From IMG/VR virus record IMGVR_UViG_3300033552_000002, positions 64,001-95,346 of that record: DNA of 31,346 bases, one strand, 5' to 3'. Positions 20,938 through 29,207 of this stretch are shown piece after piece. The first letter of the stretch is position 1, and each line of letters starts with the position of its first letter. The stretch comes from a virus. The translations under genes were made by a program, and so were the position numbers. The notes beneath the pieces were generated by a model. It was not told where the DNA came from. It did not search any database and saw nothing but the letters and a program-made list of their open reading frames with translations.

Positions 20938-21984
20938 ATGAAACAATATGATTACACATCTGACAATATAAGTAAAAGAGGTTTTATTAAAAAAGAAGAT
21001 ATTCTTAATGTCGTAACCCAAGAGGACATTTTCAAGTTAGTATTTAAAGAGCTTCCCGAAGAGTTTGAGTATGTAAAGTCCCCTTTTAGAAAAGATACTA
21101 GACCTGGTTGTTGGTTTTTATATAACATAGATGGAAAACTTAGATTTGTAGATTTTGCTAATCCTTGTGTAATTAATGGCATTAAAATGCTTAACATTGA
21201 TTGCTTTGATTGTGTACAAGTTTACTTTAAGCTTCCTAATTTCTACTTAACACTAGATTTTATATTTAAACATTTAATAGAAGGTAAGAATATCATTCCT
21301 GCTAATGGTATAGAAATACAGGTTCAAGAGAAAGAAAGAAAGGCTGTAAAATTATTGATTGAACCAAGAATTTTTAATTCCAAAGATGCTGCCTACTGGT
21401 CTTCTTATGGTGTTACTAAGTCTCAATTAATAGAAGATAAAGTCTTTCCAATTTCTAGGTATCATGCTTTGAACACAAAGTTTGGTAATTTCAGTGCCAC
21501 TTGTCCTGATATTTCTTATGCTTACACAGATTTTTTAGAAGGTAGGAAAAAACTATACTTCCCCCAGAAGGAAGGCAAGAAAAGATTCATAACTACATGC
21601 AATAAAGAAGATATAGGTGGTACTACTTCTTTACAGTATGGTGAACAACTAATCATTTCTAAAGCCTACAAAGATTACAGAGTCTTGAAAAATGAAGGTA
21701 AAAATGTCAGATGGTTCCAAAATGAAGGAATGGTTCCTAGCTTAGAAAACTTAACCTTTCTAATAAAGAATTTTAAAAATGTTTTAGTCTTTTTTGACAA
21801 TGATGAAACAGGAATTAAAGCTGCTAGGGACATAACAGACATAATAAATTCAATTTCTAAAGGCAAAGCCAAATCTTTACATCTTCCTGAAAGATTGCTT
21901 AGTGAAAAAATATCTGACCCCTCAGATTTGTATCTAAGGAAAGGTAAACCAGAATTAACCAATTTTTTAAACACTTTTACATAA
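20938..21984 (+). CDS. DnaG-like TOPRIM primase
   Basis: A 348-residue protein that should make RNA primers at the fork. The TOPRIM core is QLIISKAYKDYRVL (residues 237-250) followed by LVFFDNDETG (283-292), with D287 and D289 as the metal-binding pair, and ISDPSDLYLR (325-334) as the third acidic motif. The first conserved position, usually Glu, reads Ser-Lys here; such substitutions occur in phage primases. No N-terminal CHC2 zinc finger is visible, so recognition of the priming site must differ. It ends exactly before the ATG of the UDG gene. Confidence 0.85.
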   Translation: MKQYDYTSDNISKRGFIKKEDILNVVTQEDIFKLVFKELPEEFEYVKSPFRKDTRPGCWFLYNIDGKLRFVDFANPCVINGIKMLNIDCFDCVQVYFKLPNFYLTLDFIFKHLIEGKNIIPANGIEIQVQEKERKAVKLLIEPRIFNSKDAAYWSSYGVTKSQLIEDKVFPISRYHALNTKFGNFSATCPDISYAYTDFLEGRKKLYFPQKEGKKRFITTCNKEDIGGTTSLQYGEQLIISKAYKDYRVLKNEGKNVRWFQNEGMVPSLENLTFLIKNFKNVLVFFDNDETGIKAARDITDIINSISKGKAKSLHLPERLLSEKISDPSDLYLRKGKPELTNFLNTFT

Positions 21985-22713
21985 ATGAACCCTTTAGATC
22001 ACTTTCATGCTTCTTGGAAACCCTTATTTGGGTTGCTACATCAAGATTCTTTAGCAGAACTTAGTGCAAATATTTTGCCTAACTGCGTATATTACCCACA
22101 TAAAGAAAACATCTTTAGAGTTTTCAGAATGCCTTTAAACAAAATTAAGGTAGTTATTTTAGGTCAAGACCCTTATCATGGTCCAGGTCAAGCAAATGGT
22201 TTAGCTTTTGCAGTAAATGAGAATATTAGTACTCCACCAAGTCTAGGTATAATAGCTAGAGAACTAAGTGATGAAGGATTGAAAGATAGTCATAATTATG
22301 ACACTCCTTGGAAAACTTTAGGTCATTGGGAAGAACAAGGAATATTTTTATTAAACACTGCATTAACTGTTGAATCTACTAAACCTGGAAGTCATTTGAT
22401 ATACTGGAATGAATTTGTTAGCCAAGTAATTAAGTTTATTGCTATTAATAATCCTTGTATCTGGTTATTATGGGGTAAGAAAGCTCAATCTTACACTACA
22501 TATATACCTCATAAGACTATTTTCAATGTAAAAAACTATAGTAAAGAAACTATAGGAGGAATACCTAGTAATCCCTATTTCAATTATGTTTTAAAAGCAT
22601 CTCACCCTGCAGCAGAGTGTTATTCTACTAATGCAGGTTTCTTAGGATGTAATCACTTTCATTATGTCAATACAATCTTGATGAAAAATAATCAAGTACA
22701 AATTAATTGGTAA
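21985..22713 (+). CDS. ung: Uracil-DNA glycosylase, family 1
   Basis: A 242-residue enzyme that removes uracil from DNA. The water-activating loop is LGQDPYHGP (residues 59-67; D62 and H65). NTALTVE (124-130) gives the uracil-binding Asn124. ASHPAAECYS (205-214; H207) is the leucine-loop region in the form common in Bacteroidota, and GFLGCNHF closes the fold. All catalytic residues are present and the length is typical. The gene is directly attached to the primase gene. In a very AT-rich phage genome this enzyme protects DNA against uracil from misincorporation or deamination, or limits host uracil-containing defences; both ideas are inference. Confidence 0.95.
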   Translation: MNPLDHFHASWKPLFGLLHQDSLAELSANILPNCVYYPHKENIFRVFRMPLNKIKVVILGQDPYHGPGQANGLAFAVNENISTPPSLGIIARELSDEGLKDSHNYDTPWKTLGHWEEQGIFLLNTALTVESTKPGSHLIYWNEFVSQVIKFIAINNPCIWLLWGKKAQSYTTYIPHKTIFNVKNYSKETIGGIPSNPYFNYVLKASHPAAECYSTNAGFLGCNHFHYVNTILMKNNQVQINW

Positions 22714-22731
22714 ATTTTAAAAAAAATAAAA

Positions 22732-23601
22732 ATGTCAGATTCAAATACAACACCTGCTGTTGAAAATGTTCAAGTAGCAAGAATTATTACTATTTATGCA
22801 ACAAGAGGTAATTCAGACCCTGTTGATGTTTCTTCAAATGCTGTTACTTGGGGAGAATTTATTCCTGAAGTTCAAAAAGCAGGTTATTCTATAGACAAAG
22901 TGTTATGTACTGAAGGTAACACAAGAATGGATTTAGTTAACAAATTAGCTATCCTACCTACTACAGATTTTACAATCTTTATAAGAAATAAAGAAACTAA
23001 ATCTGGTGCAGAACTAAGTTATAAAGAACTTAGAGCTGCTATTAGTGGTTTTATTGCAACTGATGGAGATGTTGCTAAAGATCACTTCAACAAAGATAAG
23101 AATTACACAACTAAAGCTACTGCTGATTTGAAAGAATTGCATGCTTCTTACAAGCCTAAACAAGCAGGTTCTGAAGAAGTAGTAGAAGTTTCTGAAGTTG
23201 TTGAAGCTTCTTTAAATGTAGCTGATATTGTTGAAACTGTTGTTCAAGCTAAAGTAGTAGTAGTTACTAATGCTGACAGAGTAGGTAAAATTTCTGCACT
23301 TCTTATTGAAATTGGAGGTAACACTGGTAACAGTGAAGTCTTAGATAGAATAGAGATGATTCAGGATGAAATAGCAGGATTAAGTAATGCTGTTGAAGAA
23401 GATTCTACTGCAACTACTACTGAAGTTCCTACTAACAATGTAGACCCTGCAGAAGAAGGTAGAGCTCAAGCAAGAGAAGAAGCAAGATTAGCTGAAGAAG
23501 CTAGTATGGCTGCTGAAAAGAAAGCTAAAGAAGAAGCTGAACAAGCTGTTAGAGCTAGAAAAGAAAGACTAGCTAAAGAAGCTAAGTTTCTAGGACTATA
23601 G
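22732..23601 (+). CDS. Ubiquitin-like beta-grasp candidate with helical C-terminus
   Basis: A 289-residue protein. Residues 15-92 (VARIITIYATRGNSDP through FTIFIRNKETKSG) run beta-beta-alpha-beta-beta and match the beta-grasp layout of the small Ub-like proteins of PRTRC-type operons (Prok_Ub family), which share the T-K-x-G end; here it reads TKSG. A second, helical region (YKELRAAISGFIATDGDVAKDHF) follows, then a long acidic linker and an Ala/Glu/Lys-rich C-terminal helix that ends KFLGL. No terminal Gly-Gly is present, so processing after the TKSG segment would be needed if it is conjugated. Its position just upstream of the E2-like, JAB and E1 genes is the main argument. The UDG gene ends 18 bases before it. 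Confidence 0.55.
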   Translation: MSDSNTTPAVENVQVARIITIYATRGNSDPVDVSSNAVTWGEFIPEVQKAGYSIDKVLCTEGNTRMDLVNKLAILPTTDFTIFIRNKETKSGAELSYKELRAAISGFIATDGDVAKDHFNKDKNYTTKATADLKELHASYKPKQAGSEEVVEVSEVVEASLNVADIVETVVQAKVVVVTNADRVGKISALLIEIGGNTGNSEVLDRIEMIQDEIAGLSNAVEEDSTATTTEVPTNNVDPAEEGRAQAREEARLAEEASMAAEKKAKEEAEQAVRARKERLAKEAKFLGL

Positions 23602-23623
23602 TTTTTATTTTATTTATAAATTT

Positions 23624-23660
23624 AAGTGAGAGCAGAAGTGTTCTCACTTTTTTATTTTTT
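23624..23660 (+). terminator. Terminator after the Ub-like gene
   Basis: AAGTGAGA (23624-23631) pairs with TCTCACTT (23642-23649) and is followed by TTTTATTTTTTTT. The Ub-like gene can thus be expressed at a higher level than the downstream enzymes, as expected for a substrate. Confidence 0.85.
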
Positions 23661-23666
23661 TTAATT

Positions 23667-24848
23667 ATGAATTTAACTTCAAATAAAGATTATATAGATT
23701 CCTATACACCATTAGATAGAATTATACATTCAGCTAGATTGCTTTCTTTAACGAAAAGTAAAAAGTGGCTTAATAAGCTGATAGATACAGGTAAAGTTAT
23801 TACTCACGGAGATTCATCAATAACTACTCCTGAAAGAAAAGAAAACTTTAAAGTTTTTATTAGCATCATGGTAGATGGTTTTAATAGAAGATATGGAAAT
23901 GACTGGGATATTCATATAGAAAAATATGGAACAAAATATAAAATAGATTTTTTTACTGTTTTTCCTGTTATTAAAATTTCTAACTCAACTGATTTAGAGC
24001 ATACTATTACAGATTTAATTGTGTCATATCCTATTGGTCTTATGAATTCACAGATATTTTATATTAAAAGAATACGAGGAACTAGAACAAGTCTTTTTAG
24101 GAAAGAACTTGATGCTTCATATTGTCATAGTCATTTAACTAAAAACACAGCTTTATGTATTATGTCAGAGCCTTTTAGTTTAAAAGATTTTTGTATAGGG
24201 TATGGTGATTTATCCATTTTAGAATCTACTTTACGAGATAATTTTACAGTTAGAGCTTTAGAAGGATTTCTTTATGAAGTAGATGCTACATTAAGATGGG
24301 AAAGTCTTTCTGGTTCACCCTACGTTTATATTAGAAATATAAATCCTTCTACACAGATAGCATGTGTACCTAGCAATACTGATAGAGATATTTTTTTAGA
24401 AGATAGAATGAAGTCTGATATACCTTTAACATATTACATTGCTGACAATACTTATAAGATTAAAGCAGATGATGTATTTGAAAATTTTGTCAAAGACAGT
24501 ATATTAAACGTTCCTTTTCTTAAAGATAATTTATTTAATAATGTCTTATGTATCTATAATGCTGAAAGTAAGAATTATTACAGACCCAATAGTGAAGCTC
24601 TTCAAAAACAACCTATTCCCCAAGTTTTATATGGTAGTGAAAGAGCTTACATGATTTACAATGGTCAGAAAAAATACATTAATATCAAAGAAGATGTAAA
24701 AACTTTGACTGAAGTTCCACTAGAAAATTATATTGTTCACCCTCAATTTTTAAAAAATGTACACACCTCCCTTGAAAGCATACTCAAAACCAAAGTCATT
24801 AGACATAGTGCAATTGCCAAGTATCGTGCCCTTGAACATATCTCTTAA
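23667..24848 (+). CDS. E2-like conjugating enzyme candidate
   Basis: A 393-residue protein between the Ub-like gene and the JAB/E1 pair. A helical N-terminus (1-60) is followed by a three- to four-stranded sheet (FKVFISIMVDGF, YKIDFFTVFPVIKIS, HTITDLIVSYPIG, SQIFYIKRI). Next come RGTRTSLFRKELDA, then YCHSHL (152-157) and FCIGYG (175-180, C176). The sheet followed by a histidine motif and a cysteine before a glycine resembles E2 enzymes, where HPN precedes the catalytic Cys; the spacing here is longer. The C-terminal 190 residues are unassigned. The last 92 bases overlap the JAB gene in another frame. The assignment is inference from order and context. Confidence 0.5.
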   Translation: MNLTSNKDYIDSYTPLDRIIHSARLLSLTKSKKWLNKLIDTGKVITHGDSSITTPERKENFKVFISIMVDGFNRRYGNDWDIHIEKYGTKYKIDFFTVFPVIKISNSTDLEHTITDLIVSYPIGLMNSQIFYIKRIRGTRTSLFRKELDASYCHSHLTKNTALCIMSEPFSLKDFCIGYGDLSILESTLRDNFTVRALEGFLYEVDATLRWESLSGSPYVYIRNINPSTQIACVPSNTDRDIFLEDRMKSDIPLTYYIADNTYKIKADDVFENFVKDSILNVPFLKDNLFNNVLCIYNAESKNYYRPNSEALQKQPIPQVLYGSERAYMIYNGQKKYINIKEDVKTLTEVPLENYIVHPQFLKNVHTSLESILKTKVIRHSAIAKYRALEHIS

Positions 24849-25935
24849 AATTCTTCATAAAATACAGTACTTGTGTAAGAGTATTCCAAAAGTAGAATGG
24901 TCAGGAGTTTTATTTTACTCTGTAATAGGAAGTATTAAAGACCCTTCTACCTTTAAAATTGAAATAGAAGACATTTTACCTTTAGATGTAGGTACTCAGA
25001 CTTTTACTTCTTATGATCTAGATGATAGGTTTATTGATTACCTTATGGAAGACCCTAAGAGAATGAAATATAAAGTAGGTCATATTCATAGCCATAATGT
25101 AATGAATGTATTCTTTTCCCATACAGATATGGAAGAATTAAATGATAGTTGTCCTGCTTACAATTACTATCTTTCTCTTATAGTTAACAATTACATGGAA
25201 ATGACAGCTAAAGTAGCTTTTATATCTAATGCTAGTGCCACTATACAAAAAGTAGATTATTTCTCTTTAGATGAAGCAGGAAAACCTTATGCTATGGAGC
25301 AGAAAGATTTTACTTTTGAAAAAGAAAAAATGTATGTTTACAATTGTGGTATTACAGTACCTAAAATAGACATTATTGTAGAAGAAAGTTTTGCTGATAA
25401 AGTAAAAAAAATTCTTATTCCCAAGCCTGTAATTAAACCTGTGGTAGTTCCTACTAAACATGTTGCTGGGAAATCTCCACACATGCCTTTAACAGTAAAT
25501 AATAAACCTGATATTAATTCTAAATTTAAAGATTTCTTTAATGGAGTTGACTTTCAGACTTTAGATACTTTAGAAGATGAAGAAGAAGAGGATGACTATG
25601 AAGAAAAAGCAGATAAGTTACAGATTTTTACAACTTCTTTGTTTAGTAATTCTACTCAACCTTTAGCTGATGAATCATTAGAAGATGCTTTACTAGCTCT
25701 CTTAGATTCTGAAGTAGAACCTTTAGATATAGCTCAAAAAGCATTATTAGCTTATGCTGAAACTTATTTTGCTATGTTTCCAGAAAATGATGACACAGAA
25801 TTTATTATTGATTGTTATGAAGTACTAGATTTACTTTATGATCTTCCTAATACAATGACTGTAATGATTAACCCTACCATTAAAGTAATAGAACTAATGG
25901 TAAAAACTTTTGAAAAAGATGCAAGAACAGTTTAA
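24757..25935 (+). CDS. JAMM/JAB metalloprotease (deubiquitinase-like)
   Basis: A 392-residue protein. The catalytic JAMM signature is complete: Glu47 in KVEWSGVLF, then HIHSH (109-113), seven residues, Ser121 and Asp124 (motif E...HxHx7SxxD). JAB proteins of bacterial Ub-like operons cleave or mature the Ub-like protein. The domain covers about residues 25-160; a middle linker (IPKPVIKPVVVPTKHVAGKS) and a very acidic segment (DEEEEDDYEEK) lead to a C-terminal helical domain (residues 295-392). The ATG at 24757 has a good A-rich context (TTTTTAAAAAATG), so the 92-base overlap with the E2-like gene looks real. The start of the E1 gene overlaps its end. Confidence 0.88.
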   Translation: MYTPPLKAYSKPKSLDIVQLPSIVPLNISLKILHKIQYLCKSIPKVEWSGVLFYSVIGSIKDPSTFKIEIEDILPLDVGTQTFTSYDLDDRFIDYLMEDPKRMKYKVGHIHSHNVMNVFFSHTDMEELNDSCPAYNYYLSLIVNNYMEMTAKVAFISNASATIQKVDYFSLDEAGKPYAMEQKDFTFEKEKMYVYNCGITVPKIDIIVEESFADKVKKILIPKPVIKPVVVPTKHVAGKSPHMPLTVNNKPDINSKFKDFFNGVDFQTLDTLEDEEEEDDYEEKADKLQIFTTSLFSNSTQPLADESLEDALLALLDSEVEPLDIAQKALLAYAETYFAMFPENDDTEFIIDCYEVLDLLYDLPNTMTVMINPTIKVIELMVKTFEKDARTV

Positions 25936-26596
25936 TAGATTTAAAGATGCTGCCTGGTTTCCTAAAGATAAGGAATCTGTTATGATTGGTGGAGCTGGTG
26001 GAATTGGTTCATGGTTAACTTTTTTTCTAGCCAGAATTGGTTTTAGCCCTATTGTGTATGATTATGATACAATTGAAGAGCACAATCTTGGTGGACAATT
26101 ATTTAGAAAGGAAGATGTAAACAAACTTAAAGTATTGGCTTTAGCTGATATAACTAGTTCTTTCTGTAATACTCAGATTACTACCTTTGCTCAAAAAATA
26201 GATTTAAATTCTCCTACTCATTATTTCATGTTTTCAGCTTTTGACAATATGTTAGCTAGAAAAGAAGCTTTTGAAGTATGGAAAAGGTCTATTCCTAATT
26301 GTCCTGTAACTCCTATCTTTATTGATGGTAGATTAGAATTAGAACAATTACAAATATTTGCTGTAACACCAGACAGAATTGCTGAGTATGAGACTTACCT
26401 GTTTGATGATAGTCAAGTTGAAGATTTACCATGTACCTTGAAACAATCTTCACATACAGCAGCTATGATTGCTAGTCACATGGTTGGTATTTTTACTAAT
26501 CATATTGCCAATTTGTATATGAGAAGAAATCTTAGGAGTGTACCTTTTTATTATGAATTCTATACTCCAATGACATTAACTACTTTAAATAATTAG
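25919..26596 (+). CDS. E1/ThiF-type Ub-like activating enzyme
   Basis: A 225-residue adenylyltransferase, full length for a ThiF/MoeB-type E1. The nucleotide-binding loop is GGAGGIG (residues 24-30). YDYDTIEEHNLGGQLFR (47-63) carries the Asp, Asn, Gln and Arg of the adenylation site, K71 is a candidate ATP-contact lysine, and FDNMLAR (108-114) matches the D-N-x-x-x-R motif. EDLPCTLKQ (168-176) supplies Cys172, in the same place as the catalytic Cys-Thr pair of canonical E1s, so thioester transfer to an E2 is possible. I chose ATG 25919 over an in-frame TTG at 25910; it overlaps the JAB gene end by 17 bases. Confidence 0.9.
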   Translation: MQEQFNRFKDAAWFPKDKESVMIGGAGGIGSWLTFFLARIGFSPIVYDYDTIEEHNLGGQLFRKEDVNKLKVLALADITSSFCNTQITTFAQKIDLNSPTHYFMFSAFDNMLARKEAFEVWKRSIPNCPVTPIFIDGRLELEQLQIFAVTPDRIAEYETYLFDDSQVEDLPCTLKQSSHTAAMIASHMVGIFTNHIANLYMRRNLRSVPFYYEFYTPMTLTTLNN

Positions 26597-26601
26597 TTTT
26601 T

Positions 26602-27375
26602 ATGGAAATAGACCCAATTATAATATCTGGAAGCTATTCAGGAAGTTATGAAATGTCTTCAGAAGGACAATCTAACCTTGTGAGTAATGATTTTTTACCT
26701 TTTATTTGTTTTCATCAATTGAGGAGATACGCAGAGTATTCTTATAATGCAGTTATTACTTACAGTAAACCTCCTAGGTCATCTGCTATTTCTAAAAGTA
26801 CTTCTAGTGCTAATATTATGAAATCATTAAATTATGGAAATGTAAGTAAATATGTTTTTACTTCTTCTACGTATTTTATTACTAAAGGTTTTATTACAGA
26901 TGATAAAGGTGATATATTATTAGCTTTAACCATTAAAAAACAATGTTATAAAGATAATCAGGAAGTTTCATCATACTTATCTGAATATGAAAGTACTTTT
27001 ACTTATGATAATTTTGTTTTGTTTATTTCAAGTGAGTTGGCAACAAATAAAAAACATTCAGTACTTTATAGAAGACTTCAAAATATTTATTTAAATGACT
27101 GCTATGAAAAAGGAATGGAAGTAAGATTCTTACCTTCTTCTGTAATAGAAAAAAATACCTTTGCAGTTCCATTTAAACTAAGATTTAATTCTGTTACTGA
27201 ATTAGATTTTCATCTTAGAAATGAAGTCAAATCTTTCTTTAGAGTGTCAGAAGAAACTAAACTACATATTGATATACCACCTATTAGTATAGTAGAAACT
27301 TCTTATGAAGTTGATCCTTATCTTGAGGAGCTTCCACTAAGTGTAGACTCTGATACTATAGAATTAGATTTTTAA
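26602..27375 (+). CDS. Unknown protein linked to the Ub-like cassette, 257 aa
   Basis: A soluble protein starting 5 bases after the E1 stop. It contains LPFICFHQLRRYAEYSYNAV (about 32-51), a Ser/Thr-rich stretch (RSSAISKSTSSANIM), a beta-rich middle (KYVFTSSTYFITKGFI) and an acidic C-terminal tail (DPYLEELPLSVDSDTIELDF). There is no metal-binding, nucleotide-binding or cysteine motif. It does not look like the known E2-like PRTRC B proteins, which carry a conserved Cys-x-Gly. Its place at the end of the cassette suggests a substrate, adaptor or regulator. Confidence 0.7.
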   Translation: MEIDPIIISGSYSGSYEMSSEGQSNLVSNDFLPFICFHQLRRYAEYSYNAVITYSKPPRSSAISKSTSSANIMKSLNYGNVSKYVFTSSTYFITKGFITDDKGDILLALTIKKQCYKDNQEVSSYLSEYESTFTYDNFVLFISSELATNKKHSVLYRRLQNIYLNDCYEKGMEVRFLPSSVIEKNTFAVPFKLRFNSVTELDFHLRNEVKSFFRVSEETKLHIDIPPISIVETSYEVDPYLEELPLSVDSDTIELDF

Positions 27376-27430
27376 TATAATAAAGGTATTGTAAGTTTAT
27401 AATTTGTTAATAAGTAAAACAATTACTTAC

Positions 27431-27949
27431 ATGGGAATAGGAAAGACAAATAAGACAATGGGAAGCAATGCAGAAAAAATGTACTCTAAGTTATTTAGAG
27501 ATATAGGATTTAAGCATTGTATTCCCTCTCGTCATATTAGCAGCCAGCATGATAATGCTAAAATAGATTTAATGAATTTACCCTTTAATGTACAAGTTAA
27601 AGCTGGTAAACAAACCAATATGAATCCTGGGAAGGAGTTGCTAAGTATGCAACATTGTATTGGACTTATGTTCCCTACTGGACATGAAAATGCAAGTAAA
27701 CCTAATATATTGCTCCACTATAAGACAATAGAAAAAGAGCAAAATAGGTTGCCTGAAAATGAGATAGTTTATATGTCATTACAACAATTTGATTATTGGA
27801 GAAATAAAGGTTCAAAAATAGAATATCTTAGTATGAAAGAATTCAAGTTTGATCTTAATTCTGAGTTTAAAACTATTGTGTGTGTGACTTTAGAAGTTTT
27901 TATTAAAGAAATCATATCAAAACACTATCACAATGGTATTTATAACTAA
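27431..27949 (+). CDS. PD-(D/E)XK-like nuclease candidate, possibly Holliday junction resolvase-like
   Basis: A 172-residue protein. The core reads KIDLMNLPFNVQVKAGK (residues 44-60): Asp46, a short strand, then Gln55-Val-Lys57, matching the PD-(D/E)XK pattern with Gln at the second acidic site, as in several Holliday junction resolvases. GSNAEKMYSKLFRD (11-24) at the N-terminus fits the first helix of this fold. I chose ATG 27431 because a TTG start at 27404 has a weak context; ATG 27458 is also possible. It overlaps the next nuclease gene by 17 bases. The role is inferred to be replication or recombination intermediate cleavage. Confidence 0.65.
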   Translation: MGIGKTNKTMGSNAEKMYSKLFRDIGFKHCIPSRHISSQHDNAKIDLMNLPFNVQVKAGKQTNMNPGKELLSMQHCIGLMFPTGHENASKPNILLHYKTIEKEQNRLPENEIVYMSLQQFDYWRNKGSKIEYLSMKEFKFDLNSEFKTIVCVTLEVFIKEIISKHYHNGIYN

Positions 27950-29204
27950 TCAGGAAAGCATACAAGAATATTTTGATTCACCTAGTTTAGGACAATCTAC
28001 ATTAAAAAAACTTCTAGGTAATCTCTCAGCTTATCACAAAGAAGTAGATTCAAAAGCATCTCATTTTGTTATAGGTTCTGCTGTAGATTGCATTCTAACT
28101 GCAGAAAGAGGACAATTTGAAGAGCAATATTATACTTCTACTGTTGAAAAAACTCCTTCAGATGCCATAATAGCTATATTAGATATAGTTCATGTTAGAA
28201 TTCTTGAAGATTATCAAGAATATTTATCTACTGTAGTGGCCCCTACTGAGGGACAAGAAAAAGACTGGGGTTGGGAAAACCTAGAATCTAATGAAGTTAC
28301 AGATTTAGTTGTTGATGTCACTCCAATTTCATCTTTTGTAGATTTCTTTGGTACTTTAGCTAATTGGGAAACCTATTTACTAGATGCTGCTGCACAAATG
28401 GACTGGCAAAGAACTTGGGGAAATCCTGCTAAAATCAAGAATTTAACTACTGAAGTTACTGAAGGGTATTTTATTGATTTGTGTAGTTCTTATGGAAAAA
28501 CCATTATAGATGGGGCCCAAAGCCAAACTATTTGGAATATAGTTAGGTCTTTAAAGACTAATCCTAGAACCTCTAGATTTTTCAATAGAAGTAGCTTTGA
28601 AGAAAATAATAATATGGAAGTTTATTATCAATTTCCAATTTATTTTGAACATAAAGGAGTAGAGTGTAAAGCTTTATTGGATATGGTTATTGTAGAAAAA
28701 AGCACAATAACTTTTATAGAAGGTGAAGAAATTGAACCTTATATTAAATCTATTACCCCAATAGATTTTAAGACAATGTTTGATGATACTTACAATTTTA
28801 TGGCAAGCCTAAAACTTAGAAGATATGACATTCAAGCAGCTTGGTATACTTTAGCTTTGCATAAATGTTTTAACATTAGTGAAGACTCTGATATCATAAA
28901 ACCATTTATCTTTGTAGTTGAAAGTACCACCTTTCAAGGGAAACCTTTAGCATTTCAACTTACTGATGAAGTTCTTAACATTGGAAGATATGGTAGAGGA
29001 GCAGTGAAATTGATAGAGTCAGCTTTTAAGTATTCTATTCCACCTGTACAAGTTACTATGCAAAATAAAGTTCCAGGTTTTGAAGAACTTATGGATGATT
29101 ATCTTTTTTACCAAGAAAATGGATGGCATGAAGAAAAACTTATTCAGTTTTCAAAAGATAAGCCTATTTTATTAACCTGGGAAGGAATAGTAGATATGTC
29201 TTAG
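27933..29204 (+). CDS. PD-(D/E)XK exonuclease, RecB/Cas4/exonuclease VIII-like
   Basis: A 423-residue protein. The N-terminus has SLGQSTLKKLLGNLSAYHKE (about 17-36), the S-x-S-x-L-K-x-L start of the exonuclease VIII family, then HFVIGSAVDCIL (about 44-55), the G-x-A-x-H/D element. The active site is built from CKALLDMV (about residue 250), PIDFKTM (about residue 275; Asp and Lys of the D-x-K motif) and YDIQAAWYT (the Q-x-x-x-Y element). All elements are present. It would digest dsDNA ends to give recombinogenic single strands, working with a ssDNA-binding or annealing protein and perhaps the Sak4-like ATPase upstream. Coupling to the resolvase-like gene supports a shared repair role. Confidence 0.85.
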   Translation: MVFITNQESIQEYFDSPSLGQSTLKKLLGNLSAYHKEVDSKASHFVIGSAVDCILTAERGQFEEQYYTSTVEKTPSDAIIAILDIVHVRILEDYQEYLSTVVAPTEGQEKDWGWENLESNEVTDLVVDVTPISSFVDFFGTLANWETYLLDAAAQMDWQRTWGNPAKIKNLTTEVTEGYFIDLCSSYGKTIIDGAQSQTIWNIVRSLKTNPRTSRFFNRSSFEENNNMEVYYQFPIYFEHKGVECKALLDMVIVEKSTITFIEGEEIEPYIKSITPIDFKTMFDDTYNFMASLKLRRYDIQAAWYTLALHKCFNISEDSDIIKPFIFVVESTTFQGKPLAFQLTDEVLNIGRYGRGAVKLIESAFKYSIPPVQVTMQNKVPGFEELMDDYLFYQENGWHEEKLIQFSKDKPILLTWEGIVDMS

Positions 29205-29207
29205 ATT

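Noticed and set aside
26602-27375. PRTRC B (E2-like) identity for this gene
   Set aside because: The conserved Cys-x-Gly segment and the preceding proline-aromatic pattern of that family are absent; the better E2-like candidate is 23667-24848.
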